The position numbers and the translations under genes are program-made. A DNA stretch of 64,000 nt, taken from Annona cherimola (Eukaryota > Streptophyta > Magnoliopsida > Magnoliales > Annonaceae). Location: NCBI GenBank assembly GCA_030490835.1, contig CM059971.1, positions 2,612,545 to 2,676,544 on the forward strand. Reading direction: 5' to 3'. Positions 1 to 10,576 of the stretch are shown one piece after another. Within the stretch, counting starts at the first letter, position 1; every line of letters starts with the position of its first letter. The notes under the pieces are model-generated. The model searched no databases. It was not told the origin of the DNA and saw only the letters and a list, made by a program, of their open reading frames with translations.

Positions 1-1680
1 TGCTTCCTTGCTAGTAATCCTTGGATTCTTCCATAGGGTTAGGACTTTTAAAATAGATTAGGGAGTAACTCGGTGGTTTTACATGGTAGGTGCATACCTG
101 TAGTCCTCTAACTCCATGTAATAAAAAAAGACAGCAAGTTTTTCCAAAATAAGGAAACTTGGTGCATCTTTCCATCAACAACTGTCTAAAATAAAAAAGA
201 CAAGAGCATGTGGATGGGGAGCACCTATCTTTTAAAAAATTGGGAGTCATCCATATATAAGAATTGTACAAGGAAATTAGGTGGAGAACCCCACCAAATG
301 CAACCCCCCACATCCCAAGACAAAACAAATTGGTCAAGACAATGTGCAGATTGGTTTCCACTCCGTGAGACATGGTTTAATTGAATAAATTCGATGTTCA
401 TAACTTTAGCCTCCTCCACCATATACTTAAGACTTGAGCATTGCCTGAGAGCCAATTGATTATGACCACAGAGACAATCTCAACTTCCATGATTCCAATC
501 CCCAGCTCCATCGACCATTTGATCCCCAACAATATAGCCATTAACTCCATCCGAAGAGGATCACCATGACCCTGCTCATGCTAGCAACGAGCAGCAATGA
601 AGTTGCCATTGGAATCAGGAAGAACAGTGCCAAATCCCATTAACTGAGCATCCAGGCAGCATCCGACATCTACATTCAGCTTCAATCTACCCATTTGAGG
701 ATGCCTCCAGCAAGTTGGGCTTTCGCAAAGATTGAAATCCCATTGGCATATTAGATTTGCGGAGAGAAAGGAGTGGAGGAAATCTCTGCACCACTGGCTG
801 ATGCCCATGAACCGAGGCTGAGTTCCATCAGCCACCAGCTGATTTTTGCTATACCAGATCTTCCTGCAGTAAATGAGAAAGATCATGAGCGGGTACAGGT
901 CCCTCTCCAAAGACAGCGTACTAATAATATCTTGGGCGGATCTAAAAACCCTTGTAGACAACAAAAAGAAGCTATGAAAATTAAAACACTACCTTGGTCT
1001 TGCAGCATTTCCAAAAGAGATAATCAGCGTCCTCCTCCTCACGTTTGCACAGTGGGCATAAGGGACCAGCAGGTATACCCTTATTCAAAAGGTTCACCTT
1101 GGTTGGAAGAGAAATGGTTCATAGCCTCCAACCAAAGAACTAAATTTTCTTTGGGATCTTCAGACGCCAGATAGTACGCAGGATCATGTTCTCCTCAACC
1201 CTAACCGTGTCATCCCCTAGCCCACTGTTGGACATTCTCTCCAAGTGGGCAAGCCAATTGCAGGTTCGACAGTAAAGCAGCCATTAATTAGCTTCCAAAG
1301 CCTAATAGAGAAAATCCACCTTATCCCTTCTTGAGCCTGAATCTTCTCCCAGCTACATACACCCACCGCTTGGAGAACAATATCAGAAATCCACTCGTTG
1401 GATCTCATGTTGATAAACAGATCCACCGTAGCATCCTCTGATGTCCCTCTAGGCAGTGGACCAGTCGACTTCAAAACACCATCACATCATTATCTCTGAA
1501 AACCCTAATATTGGCACCATCCTCCACTCGCCATTTGTACCCTTGAAGAAGCAGGGATTTTGCTTTAGCTGTGCTTTGCCAAACGAACTACCAGTAGGAA
1601 CATTACTGTCCCTGAATCCTCCCCTTGGGTGGTATTCGGCTTTCAAGGTCTCAGAGCACAAGGAATCTGACCAATGAATC
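1..1680 (-). pseudogene. Degenerate LINE (non-LTR retrotransposon), 3' part of ORF2
   Basis: Read on the minus strand, three pieces of a plant LINE ORF2 appear in the expected order. Around 1680-1500 is a linker-like stretch (LLLQGYKWRVEDG...IRVFRDN). Around 1190-1010 is a zinc-binding zf-RVT segment (IWRLKIPKKI, then FFGWRL, LPTKVNLLNKGI, CPLCKREEEDADYLFWKCC). At 964-580 is the start of an RNase H-like domain (HPQMGRLKLNVDVG, then GFGTVLPDSNGNFIAARC). The pieces lie in different frames with in-frame stops, for example after PKKI and after WRL, so this is a dead copy. It runs off the left edge. The reverse transcriptase core is not visible upstream, so the copy is also truncated or rearranged. 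Family assignment rests on motif order alone. Confidence 0.8.
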
Positions 1681-3032
1681 AGGAGCCAAGCTTGCTTCGC
1701 TACCTAAGCCAAATTAAAAGCCATGAATTCCCTAAATTTCAAGCCCCACCTGCCTCTGGGTTGTATGGTCTTTTACATGAAACCCACTTAGATTTTCCTC
1801 TTGCTATTCTTCTCTCCCACCAAAACTTACTAACTATAATATTTACTTCATCATTAAAATTCTACGGAAGGAGAAATAAGTTTATTGCATAGCTAAGACT
1901 GGCTTGAGCTACCGCTTTGTTTAAGATTTCTTTACTGTGGTTGAAAATAATCCGTTTCACTAACCTTGTATTCTTTTTCAAACCCTCTCTTTTATATCTT
2001 GAAAAGCAGCCTTCTTATTTCTTTCCACCTAAGCAAGTAAACCTAAGTTTGAATTTGAGTTAGATTAGCAATTTTGATAGTGATATAACCAAAATTCAAG
2101 GATTTAACATCTTTTAAACTTATTGTAAATTAAACTCTAATTATTATCTAATTGTATAAATTTTCCAAATTTGCACTTGTAATCCATATGTTTCTTATTT
2201 ATTACAAATGACTTAAAAGTTTTAGAAATATGTAGGTTCGATCCTGCCAATTTAAAGATCTATGATCTTTTTAGACGAGTATGAGATGCTCCATCTTAGA
2301 CTAGTTTCGAATACTATTTTAAAATATTTTTTCGAAATTTTTTTAATAAGAATTTTAATTTAAATATATATTATCTATAAACTAAATTTTATTAATTTTT
2401 GATGAAAAACTACGTTTTTGAATATGTGTATATATTTTGCATTCATCAAAAAATATATATAGGGGTATCGTGGTCATTTTAATATGGGTGAAAATAATAA
2501 CAATACCTCTTTGTTTAAAAATATAAAATAAATATATACACATTTCTAAAATTGGTAAAACTTAGTTTATAGATAAATATATACCTAAATTAATAATTTT
2601 ATTAAAAAAATTTCAAAAAAATTAAAACATGAGTATTATTACCTGTTAGATGACATCTACGACGGCATCTACAACCGGTCATTGGTGATCATCCATCCAA
2701 TTTAAAATATATTCAACTTTGGTTCCCCTCGTTAAATGATGCTCTAAAGCATTAACTTTTTACAAAAAAATATACAAAAAACCCTTTTAATAATTCAAAC
2801 TCTAAATACGTTGCACATTTTTGTTAAACACTGAGGCATTCTTGGAATTTCCTATTAAAAAGATGTTCAATTTTAACTAAGTAATTTAAGAGATATCTAT
2901 TTAAAAGATTAGAACGGACGGGCATTTTGATCATTTCATATTGAAATTTAATAATGTTACAAATTAAAATTTTGCCAAGTTAAGGAACCTATATGCAAAA
3001 AACACTTGACTTCCCTCCATCCAATTCAATCG
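1681..3032. other. AT-rich intergenic DNA upstream of the deaminase gene
   Basis: No gene is visible. About 2318-2640 is a diverged palindromic-core MITE (separate entry). The rest is AT-rich unique-looking sequence leading into the deaminase promoter. Confidence 0.5.
2318..2640. repeat. Palindromic-core MITE, diverged
   Basis: The left arm has a motif like TCTATAAACTAAATTTTATT. The right arm has its reverse complement (AAATTGGTAAAACTTAGTTTATAGATAAA) about 200 bp away, followed by AT-rich ends. This is the shared core of a family seen about 20 times in the window. Ends are approximate. Confidence 0.6.
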
Positions 3033-3109
3033 CACGTGCTCCAGCAACAGCCAACAGCGCAGCCTGCGTTTCCTGGAATTTCGCTGGATCAGTTGCGCGG
3101 CTATAAATA
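3033..3109 (+). promoter_or_regulatory. Core promoter of the cytidine deaminase gene (G-box and TATA box)
   Basis: A palindromic CACGTG G-box lies at 3033-3038 and a strong TATA box (TATAAATA) at 3102-3109, in a locally GC-rich stretch. A TATA box here predicts transcription starting near 3130-3140 and a leader of about 140 bases before the ATG at 3277. The G-box would suit bZIP or bHLH regulators; that is inference. Confidence 0.6.
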
Positions 3110-3276
3110 CCCGCCCTTCAGCAACTGACGCCTTCCTCCCAAAATCCCTGCACCACGCGCGCACCTACCCAAGTGCGTGCACCACCACAGTACCACACGC
3201 AAAGTAAAAAGGCCAAAGAAAAAAGAAAAAAGGCCAAAAAGGTGAAATTACTGGATTGACCCCGCCTCCTCCTTCG

Positions 3277-4254
3277 ATGGCCGCCGCCGCTCTCAACACG
3301 TTCGTCATCGATTCCGCCGAGTCGGCGTCGCTGGAGTCCGCCTCCGGCCTCTCCTCCCTCGCCCGCCTACTTCCCTCCCTCGTTCCCTCCGCGCAGCCCC
3401 TCGCCCGCCCCCCGATCTCCAACTACCCCGTCGCCGCCGTCGCCCTCTCGTCCGACGGCCGCATCTTCGTCGGCGTCAACCTCGAATTCCCCGGCCTCCC
3501 TCTCCACCACTCTGTCCACGCCGAGCAGTTCATGGTCGCCAACGCCTCCCTCCACGGCGCCTCCCGGATCGACTACATCGCCGTCTCCTCCGCCCCCTGC
3601 GGCCATTGCCGCCAATTCCTCCAGGAGATCCGCGGAGCCCCCGAGATCCAGATCCTCATCACCTCTGACCCCGCCGTCGCCTTCCGCCCGCTCTCCAATC
3701 TCCTCCCGCACCGCTTCGGCCCCGACGATCTGCTGGGTAAGGAGGCGCCGCTTCTCTTGGAACAGAGAGACAACGGCCTCTCGCTAGGGCTGCCCGATCC
3801 CGATCTCGAGGACCAAAAGATCGGGCATTGTAACGGCTACTCTAAGGGCGAGGGGGATTGGGAGGAGCTGAAGAGATCGGCGCTGGAGGCGGCGAACCGC
3901 TCGCACGCTCCGTACAGCGGGTGTCCGTCGGGGGCGGCAGTGATGGATTCCAAGAGGAGGGTATTCTCGGGATCGTACTTGGAGTCGGCGGCCTACAACC
4001 CGAGCCTGATGCCGCTGCAGGCGGCGCTGGTGGCCTACGTTGCGAAGAGCGGCGGCGGGCGATACGAAGACATCGTGGCGGCGGTGCTGGTGGAGAAGGA
4101 AGGGGCTAAGGTGGGGCAGGAGGCGACGGCGAGGATGGTGCTGCAATCGGTGGCGCCGGACTGCGACTTTCGGGCTTTCCGGTGTTTGAGTCCGGACGGG
4201 AAGAAGACGCCGGCGGTTTCTAATCATGTTAATCATTATCGTTATCATGATTGA
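3277..4254 (+). CDS. CDA1: Cytidine deaminase, single exon (CDA1-like)
   Basis: This encodes a 325-aa zinc-dependent cytidine deaminase, which converts cytidine or deoxycytidine to uridine or deoxyuridine in pyrimidine salvage, probably in the cytosol. The N-terminal catalytic domain shows all key parts: NLE at 68-70, the HAE zinc and proton-shuttle motif at H81-E83, and PCGHC at 107-111 with zinc ligands C108 and C111. A second, degenerate deaminase-fold domain follows (about 190-315, with APYSGCPSGAA), as in the two-domain dimeric enzymes. The length is close to the roughly 300 aa of Arabidopsis CDA. I chose ATG 3277 (MAAAALNTF). The frame is open seven codons further upstream but has no ATG there. 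The first half is very GC- and C-ending-codon rich, in sharp contrast to the AT-rich flanks. No signal peptide or intron is seen. Confidence 0.95.
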   Translation: MAAAALNTFVIDSAESASLESASGLSSLARLLPSLVPSAQPLARPPISNYPVAAVALSSDGRIFVGVNLEFPGLPLHHSVHAEQFMVANASLHGASRIDYIAVSSAPCGHCRQFLQEIRGAPEIQILITSDPAVAFRPLSNLLPHRFGPDDLLGKEAPLLLEQRDNGLSLGLPDPDLEDQKIGHCNGYSKGEGDWEELKRSALEAANRSHAPYSGCPSGAAVMDSKRRVFSGSYLESAAYNPSLMPLQAALVAYVAKSGGGRYEDIVAAVLVEKEGAKVGQEATARMVLQSVAPDCDFRAFRCLSPDGKKTPAVSNHVNHYRYHD

Positions 4255-4410
4255 TGATGCTTGCATTGTATTATTGGGATTTGGTGTTTTTTTCTTGTCC
4301 ATGAAATTAATTTAAATGTAATTAATGAGTTCTTCGCGGATGAAACCACCCACATCTATGTAACCCTTCTATTTCTCAGCTTTTATTATTATTATTCTAA
4401 TAAGTATCAC

Positions 4411-4467
4411 TCAGCTTTTGATTATTAATGAGAAATCCTCAGCTTTTGATTATTAATGAGAAATCCT
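4411..4467. repeat. 28-bp tandem duplication
   Basis: Two adjacent, essentially identical 28-bp units starting TCAGCTTTTGATTATTAATG, at 4411 and 4439. They lie just downstream of the deaminase gene, possibly in its 3' end. Confidence 0.9.
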
Positions 4468-4595
4468 CGTGATAAACTGTACTTAGCACTAATATCTAGA
4501 CACTCTGAAATATGATTATTATGTGAATAAATGAGATGGTCCCATCTCCATCAAACTCTTTTCGTTTTTAAAATCTCGATAGTTTACGGAAAATA

Positions 4596-4695
4596 TACTT
4601 CATTTATTGTATTTAGTATATGAGTTTCATCTGTGAATTAGAATGTACTTCATTTATTGTATTTAGTATATGAGTTTCATCTGTAAATTAGAAAA
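4596..4695. repeat. 50-bp tandem duplication
   Basis: Two adjacent near-identical 50-bp units beginning TACTTCATTTATTGTATTTA, at 4596 and 4646. Confidence 0.9.
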
Positions 4696-4716
4696 ATCAA
4701 CATAATAAAATAAGAA

Positions 4717-5121
4717 GAGTTATCCTGTTAGCCCGGGCTAAGTAAATGTCCTACTTAGCCCACCTTAAAAAACCTATTTACAATAATTTTTTTTTTACTT
4801 TTTTCTTCGTGCACTTGTTTATCTGAGTGTATTTAACATATAGACCAAGTTTTACCATTTTTGAATATGTTTATCTATTTTTTTGAGATTTTTAAACATC
4901 CGTGTGTGTATATGTATTTAAAATACTCTTATTTTTAAAAATCTAATATATATATATATATATATATACACATATTCAAAAATGGTAAAACTTGATTTAT
5001 ATATTAAATACACTTAGATAAACAAATATATGAAGAAAAAAACAAAAAAAATTATTTTAAATAGGATTTTTGAGGTGGGCTAAGTGAGACATTTACTTAG
5101 CCCGGGCTAACAGGATCACTC
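4717..5121. repeat. Intact MITE with about 60-bp terminal inverted repeats
   Basis: The left end (GAGTTATCCTGTTAGCCCGG onward) and the reverse complement of the right end match over about 60 bp with only a few changes. Inside lies the palindromic core (CAAGTTTTACCATTTTTGAA against TTCAAAAATGGTAAAACTTG), closing on a (TA)n centre at 4945-4969. At about 405 bp with no ORF it is a non-autonomous foldback element. The arm similarity suggests one of the younger copies. I could not see a clean target-site duplication. Confidence 0.85.
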
Positions 5122-5225
5122 ATCATAAAATAAACATAATAGAATAGTCTAATGTTAAAATATTAAATTTAAAGTAGTTTTTTTTTAACAACTAAGCTAT
5201 CTAAAATATCACTATTTTGTGGATA

Positions 5226-5465
5226 AATAATTCTATAAAGTATTATTACATTCTAATACACGTGCAAATGAATCTAAGATTTTTTATAATTTACATTCTA
5301 ATACATGTGCAAATAATTCTATAAAGTATTATTACATTCTAATACATGTGCAAATGAATCTAAGATTTTTTATAATTTACATTTTAATACATGTGCAAAT
5401 AATTCTATAAAGTATTATTACATTCTAATACATGTGCAAATGGATCTAAGATTTTTTATAATTTA
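5226..5465. repeat. 86-bp minisatellite, about 2.8 copies
   Basis: Units start at 5226, 5312 and 5398 (AATAATTCTATAAAGTATTA), exactly 86 bp apart and nearly identical. Each unit contains two shorter internal echoes of TTACATTCTAATACATGTGC. Diverged single copies of the same sequence occur near 23270 and 24650, so the array grew from a dispersed repeat. Confidence 0.9.
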
Positions 5466-5485
5466 CAAATAAATAGAGGTGTGAT

Positions 5486-5810
5486 AAGGTACAACCCCAT
5501 GCGTCTGCCAAAAAAATTTATTATTATTTTTTTTTATAAACATATAAAACTAAGTGCATTTAACCCATAAACCTATTTTTATTATTTTTATATGCTTTTA
5601 AGTATTATTTATTTTTAAACATAACGACATTTTTGTATTTTCTGAGTCAGAAAATTATGAAAATACCGCCGTGTTTAAAAATAAAAAAATACCTAAAAGC
5701 ATCTAAAAATAATAAAATAAATGCACCTAGCTTTTATGTGTTTATAAAAAATAAAAAAAATGGATTACATGGTAGGACGCATGGAGGCCCCCAATGCGGC
5801 CGGCCATTTA
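5486..5810. repeat. Palindromic-core MITE
   Basis: The two arms are inverted (TTTTATAAACATATAAAACT on the left, TTTTATGTGTTTATAAAA on the right), and the palindromic centre is TTTTCTGAGTCAGAAAA. The centre matches the loop of the element at 48637-48975, which ties the two to one family. Confidence 0.65.
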
Positions 5811-5821
5811 GAATCAGAACT

Positions 5822-5825
<4 letters not shown>

Positions 5826-5858
<33 letters not shown>
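5826..5858. repeat. (TA)n microsatellite
   Basis: About 16 TA dinucleotides, just outside the MITE above. Confidence 0.9.
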
Positions 5859-5859
<1 letters not shown>

Positions 5860-7140
5860 CAAATATGACCGATCCAAGTACTTGATTTGAATGAAACTTA
5901 GTTTCATAAATAAGTAAGTGATGTTAAATATAATGAACGAGTTAAATTTTAAATCAATCATCAATATCTTAAAAATTAAAGGGGCTATAGGGACCGTTTT
6001 CTATTAAGGTTAAATTATTTTAAAGAAAAAAATTTAAACGAACAAATTATCTTCTTAATGAGATAGATAACCATCATGGGTATTTAAAGAATTTATAAAA
6101 TATTGTAAATATACAAAGAATTAGAAGTAATTGTCGTGGGTATAAAAGAAAATTTCCTCAATTTTTATATAACCAGTTTAGGACACGTAATTAATATCCC
6201 AATTTGTGTGATGTCATTGGTTAGGCATGATTAATTGCATTCCAATTGGAGATCCAATTTTTTAATGAAGAATTCCAATTTGATAATGAAGGTATGAAGA
6301 AGTATCGGGCAGTGGGGCCCGCCCTGTGCCTGATTGGGACTGATCAGATGGATGCCATGAAAAAGTGGGCCCCATTATGTGGATGACTCAGCAGTTCGAG
6401 TTGTAATACACCAGTTGCAGACGTGGCCCACTTAGTTTGGAGAATCATCCAACCTTTTCGTGTTTTTTTTTTTCGAAAAGGGAAAATGCATGCGCTATCT
6501 TTTTCGTGGTGCTGATGCACATGAAAAGATTGCAAAGTTTTTGCATTTAAGTCCCCTAAGTTTAAATTGCACTTTTTCGCTGTTTGTGGAGTATGACTTC
6601 AAAGTTTCAAAAATATGTAGTTTTGGTCTTTTTTTTTTTTTTTTTTCCTTAAATAGTTATTTGGAGTCCTGACTAGCAAATTTTTTAGCAAAAAAACAAA
6701 AATGTTCTTTTAATATTCTAAATATATATATTTTTTTATCATCTTGTAGTGACAAATCAGTAAAAAATTGGCTCACAAAGAGATTCAAACAAACAGCTCC
6801 ATCCATTTACTGTTTGTATGAAATTATTAAAAAGTGTATTCATAATTTGATATCAAAAAGTTGGGGGCTTTTTTGAACGGAAGAGGTCGACAATGCATAT
6901 TTCTTAAACTTGAGGTTGGATGGAACGAAATTATACATTTTTGCGATTCCTATGCAAATATGCAATTTAAGAGCCAAAAGTGTATAATTTAAGAACTGAA
7001 AGATCCAATATTCAAAAACTCCAATAGTTATAAGTTGTTTAAAAAAATGTTGTGTATCCTTATTCTAAGTTCCATTTGTTAAGATAAGAATAACAACCTT
7101 TTCACTCTTACTTTTTTTATTTAAAAAAAAAAAGTACAAG
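5859..7140. other. Intergenic; short GC-rich patch at 6300-6440
   Basis: No gene is seen. At 6300-6440 is a GC-richer patch with two GGGCCC-type sites (GTGGGGCCCGC and GTGGGCCCCA), motifs common in plant promoters, but no coding sequence follows on either strand. The rest is AT-rich with a T-run near 6630. Confidence 0.4.
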
Positions 7141-7440
7141 GGGTGATCTCCAGCAGTTGAGCTCCGACTAAATTGTTTAACATTTTTTTATTTTTGTAGT
7201 TTTTTATGAATATGTTAATTTAGGTATATTTAATTTATAATCCAAGTTTTACCTTTTCTAATATGTTTATATGTTTTTTATTGACCATTTCCACATGTGG
7301 AAGATAACCACAATTAACTTACATTTAAAAATAAAAATATATAAACATATCAAAAAAGATAAATTTTGGATAATCAATTAAATATATTTAGATTAACATA
7401 TTTATGAAAAACTAAAAAATGCGATTTATGATTGGTCGGT
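7141..7440. repeat. Palindromic-core MITE, diverged
   Basis: Left core AATCCAAGTTTTACCTTTTC and right core AAAAAGATAAATTTTGGATA form inverted arms, with AT-rich subterminal sequence typical of this family. Confidence 0.55.
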
Positions 7441-7834
7441 CGCATATCATTGGTTGTCATTAACTAAATGACTATCTTACTTTTTTGTTATTATTTTCAC
7501 ACCGTAATTATTTTTTTATATTTTTATATAATTATCTTATCTATTTTATTTCTATTCTAATTACTTCAACTATATCACTTTTTTTATAATTTTACAATCG
7601 TCTCAATGTGTATTACAATCAAATCCTTGATATATTCTTACAATATTTTTCCAACTATCTAACAATATATCTATTTTGTATTCTTATTTTTTCTTCAAAA
7701 CGAGTCTTGAACACTTCCATGCATTGCTGGAGACACTATCACCCCTTCATTTTTCCATTTGCTGCCATTGGAATCCATGGTCACCTAACTAAGACACATG
7801 TTTATATATGACTAAGTCATATATTGGCTTATAC

Positions 7835-8160
7835 ATAATATTTATTTTTTATTTTTATTTGTTATTTGTTATAGTTGTTTCATGAATATGTTTTAAAAAA
7901 TATATTTAACTCATACACCAAGTTTTACCATTTTATAATAAATTTACATTTTTATTTTTTATTTTTAAAAATCATCAATTTCAAGGGTACTTCAGTCAAT
8001 TTCACCCCTTAAAAAATTTAGTTTTTAAAAATTAAAAATAAATATATAAAAATATTATAAAATGATAAAACTTGATATGTTGATTAAATACATTTACAAA
8101 AATATGTTTATAAAGATAAAAGTAAAAAAATAAATTTAAAATTTAAAATAAATATTTTAT
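7835..8160. repeat. Palindromic-core MITE
   Basis: Left core ACACCAAGTTTTACCATTTT and right core AAAATGATAAAACTTGATAT are inverted around a central AAAATCATCAATTTCAAGGG stretch. Ends are approximate. Confidence 0.6.
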
Positions 8161-8162
8161 CT

Positions 8163-8401
8163 TGGCTCCCCAACCCATAGACACGACCATGTAACACGCG
8201 GGTGGCTTCAACTTTATTGTCTGACTTTCTCTTTGCACTTTTTTAAACCTCTTCCCATGTGCTGATTTTTTCCAGTTGCCCACGTGTTCGGTGCCAAACA
8301 TTAGCAGGGGAAGTCGATAATCGTGCCTGGAAAAGTACACGAACTCTATCATTCGACTTAGTGAGCCATTAACCACAAAAAAAAAAAAAAAAAAAAAAAA
8401 A
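8163..8401 (+). repeat. Possible retroposed sequence with a 25-nt A tail
   Basis: A roughly 210-bp GC-richer stretch ends in an uninterrupted run of 25 A at 8377-8401. This looks like a poly(A) tail from reverse transcription. I saw no target-site duplication and no recognisable parent gene, so a simple A-run is an alternative. Confidence 0.3.
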
Positions 8402-10254
8402 GCTGAATTTTTTATATTTTCCGCCCTGTATATATCAAAATATTACGAACCAAGTACGAATATATAACCCCACCACTGAGGTACAATTGAGGTTTAAAAT
8501 ATTACAAATTAAGTACACATATAATTCTCATAATACGGAAAAATCAAATAATACTTCTATCATTGAGAGGGAATTTATACCCCCACCATTGGGGACGACA
8601 AAAGCTGAACTAACCCCTAACCCATCTTGCTTACCATGGCTTTGGAAGCACTCGAAGTGGAATTTTTTTAAAAAAAAGTAAGAAAAAAGTAAAGTAACAT
8701 GATATAGGTAAGGATGTATAACAAAAGAATAAAGACAAAATTAATAAAATGGTTAAATAAAAAAGAAATAATTGAAATATAGTGGTAATCAGAATTATCA
8801 TCATTATCATAAGTCATTTTTTACTTAAGTGGGGTCAATCGCATAGATTTTGTATGTCATTTTGATGTTCTGTAGTTAAGTTTTTAATAATGTGCAGGGC
8901 CTATTTCAAGTCATATAAAATTTTTAGATAAAATTTATATTTTGGATGATAATCTAATGATGTGTATTGAAAATATAAAAAAATTGTACTGAAAATGAAA
9001 AAAGCTATCTTAAGAACTGAAAAGTTGATTTGGAAATGAGAATACAATTCAATTCAAAAATCTTATATAGCTTAAAACAAGCCATTGATATTTTGATTTC
9101 TTGCTTAGTATCCATTTTTTAAATCTTCCTTTCATTCTCTTGCCATTTTTCTATTGGAATAAACTCAATCCTTTTAATTGGTATCATTTTAAGTTTTCGT
9201 TCAACATAACCAAACTATATTAGTCTACTTTTCTTCATTTTATCATCTATTAGCTTCACTTTTAAATTATCTTGAATTACATTAATTTTGCTACCTAGTG
9301 ATGAAAAGAACATTAGTTAAATAATTAAGATATCACATCACAATAAATGAGGTGTAAAATGGATCATGCTCATATGCTCCCGGAAGCATACAACGTAAAA
9401 TAAGTAATGTTTTCCTTTTACGAAAATGACCAGGGTCGCCTCTTTGGTATGGTCCCTGGGCATGTGTACAAAAATTAGAGTGCCAGCTTTGTGTTTCTGA
9501 TTTGGGGCACTACAGCTAAAGTCCGGGCGAGTATTGCCAATACTTGTAACATTATTGCAAAGTAGTAGCTAGTAGAGTACAAGGAAGAAAGAGTTCCTAA
9601 CTTGTCATGGGGGATGTACAAGACAAAAGGCCAAACCATCTAAGGACAAATAGAAATTGGATGTTTTCAATTTTTTTAAAAAAAGTCTTGCAAGGCTGTT
9701 AAGTATAGAGATTGCTTGCTTATGTAAAAGATTGACCCCACACAAACTGCTGGATCGAAAATTGCAAAAGTGGGCATCAATGCATCATCGATGGGGACAT
9801 TTGAAGGCATCTGTTTGGGTTCATATTCTCAGCATCTGCACTCATCTTGTAAGATCTTAGTACAGGCGACCAAAAGATATTTTTTATTTTTTATTTTTTA
9901 TAAATGGGTCGTTTTATCCACATCTTCTTTTGCTAAATTCAACATTTTTAAAATTTATTTGGTATATTATTATAATTTTTAAAATTAAAAAAATGGGCAT
10001 GGATACATGCAGTATGCAGATCTTTTACGTTGATATTCGAAAATCAAGACAAAATATACAAAATTCAAAAAGATATCGAATTTCATAAGGTAAAGATGTG
10101 GAGGGAATCCACTCACTTGTCAAAAATAGAAAAATCCCATTCACAATTAAGGTGGCTGTATAAAATCAGCTTCCTTATGGCATAGGGCTTGAACTTCAAA
10201 AATTCAGCATAGGGCTTGAACTTCAAAAATTCTCAGGTCAATCATTCATCGAGC
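8402..10254. other. AT-rich intergenic DNA, no gene seen
   Basis: Nothing coding is recognised. Faint Harbinger-like MITE remains lie around 8670-8790. A 27-bp direct repeat (AGCATAGGGCTTGAACTTCA...) follows at about 10180-10232. Confidence 0.4.
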
Positions 10255-10575
10255 CTGATTCCATGCACCCGAGCTTCGTGCACCCCGATGCAGAAATATA
10301 TTTTTATATTTTTTGAATTTTTTATAACTATTAACTTACGCGTATTTAGTATGTGTATCAAATTGTACTATTTTTAAAGATTTGTAGATAATTTTTTTAG
10401 ATTTTTTAAAATCAATGACATTTTCATAATTTTGAATTATGAAAATTCCGCTGATTTAAAAATTTTCAAAAAATAATCTATAATCTCCAAAAATGATAAA
10501 ACTTGATATAATGTTAAATATATCTAGATTAGCAGTTATATAAAAAATATATTTTTGCAACCAGAGTGCACCAAA
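10255..10575. repeat. Palindromic-core MITE with GCACC-type ends
   Basis: The ends carry ATGCACCCGAGC and CAGAGTGCACCAAAC. Inside, ATTTTGAATTATGAAAATTC sits near the centre and AAAAATGATAAAACTTGATA marks the right arm. It is a member of the subgroup whose ends contain GGTGCAC motifs. Confidence 0.6.
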
Positions 10576-10576
10576 C

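Noticed and set aside
3367..4302. Long minus-strand frames opposite the cytidine deaminase
   Set aside because: They are antisense shadows of a GC-rich gene. Their arginine- and glycine-rich translations have no domain, and the plus-strand protein has all catalytic motifs.
5226..5465. CRISPR-like regular repeat
   Set aside because: The 86-bp units are directly adjacent with no spacers, and the DNA is from a plant nucleus.
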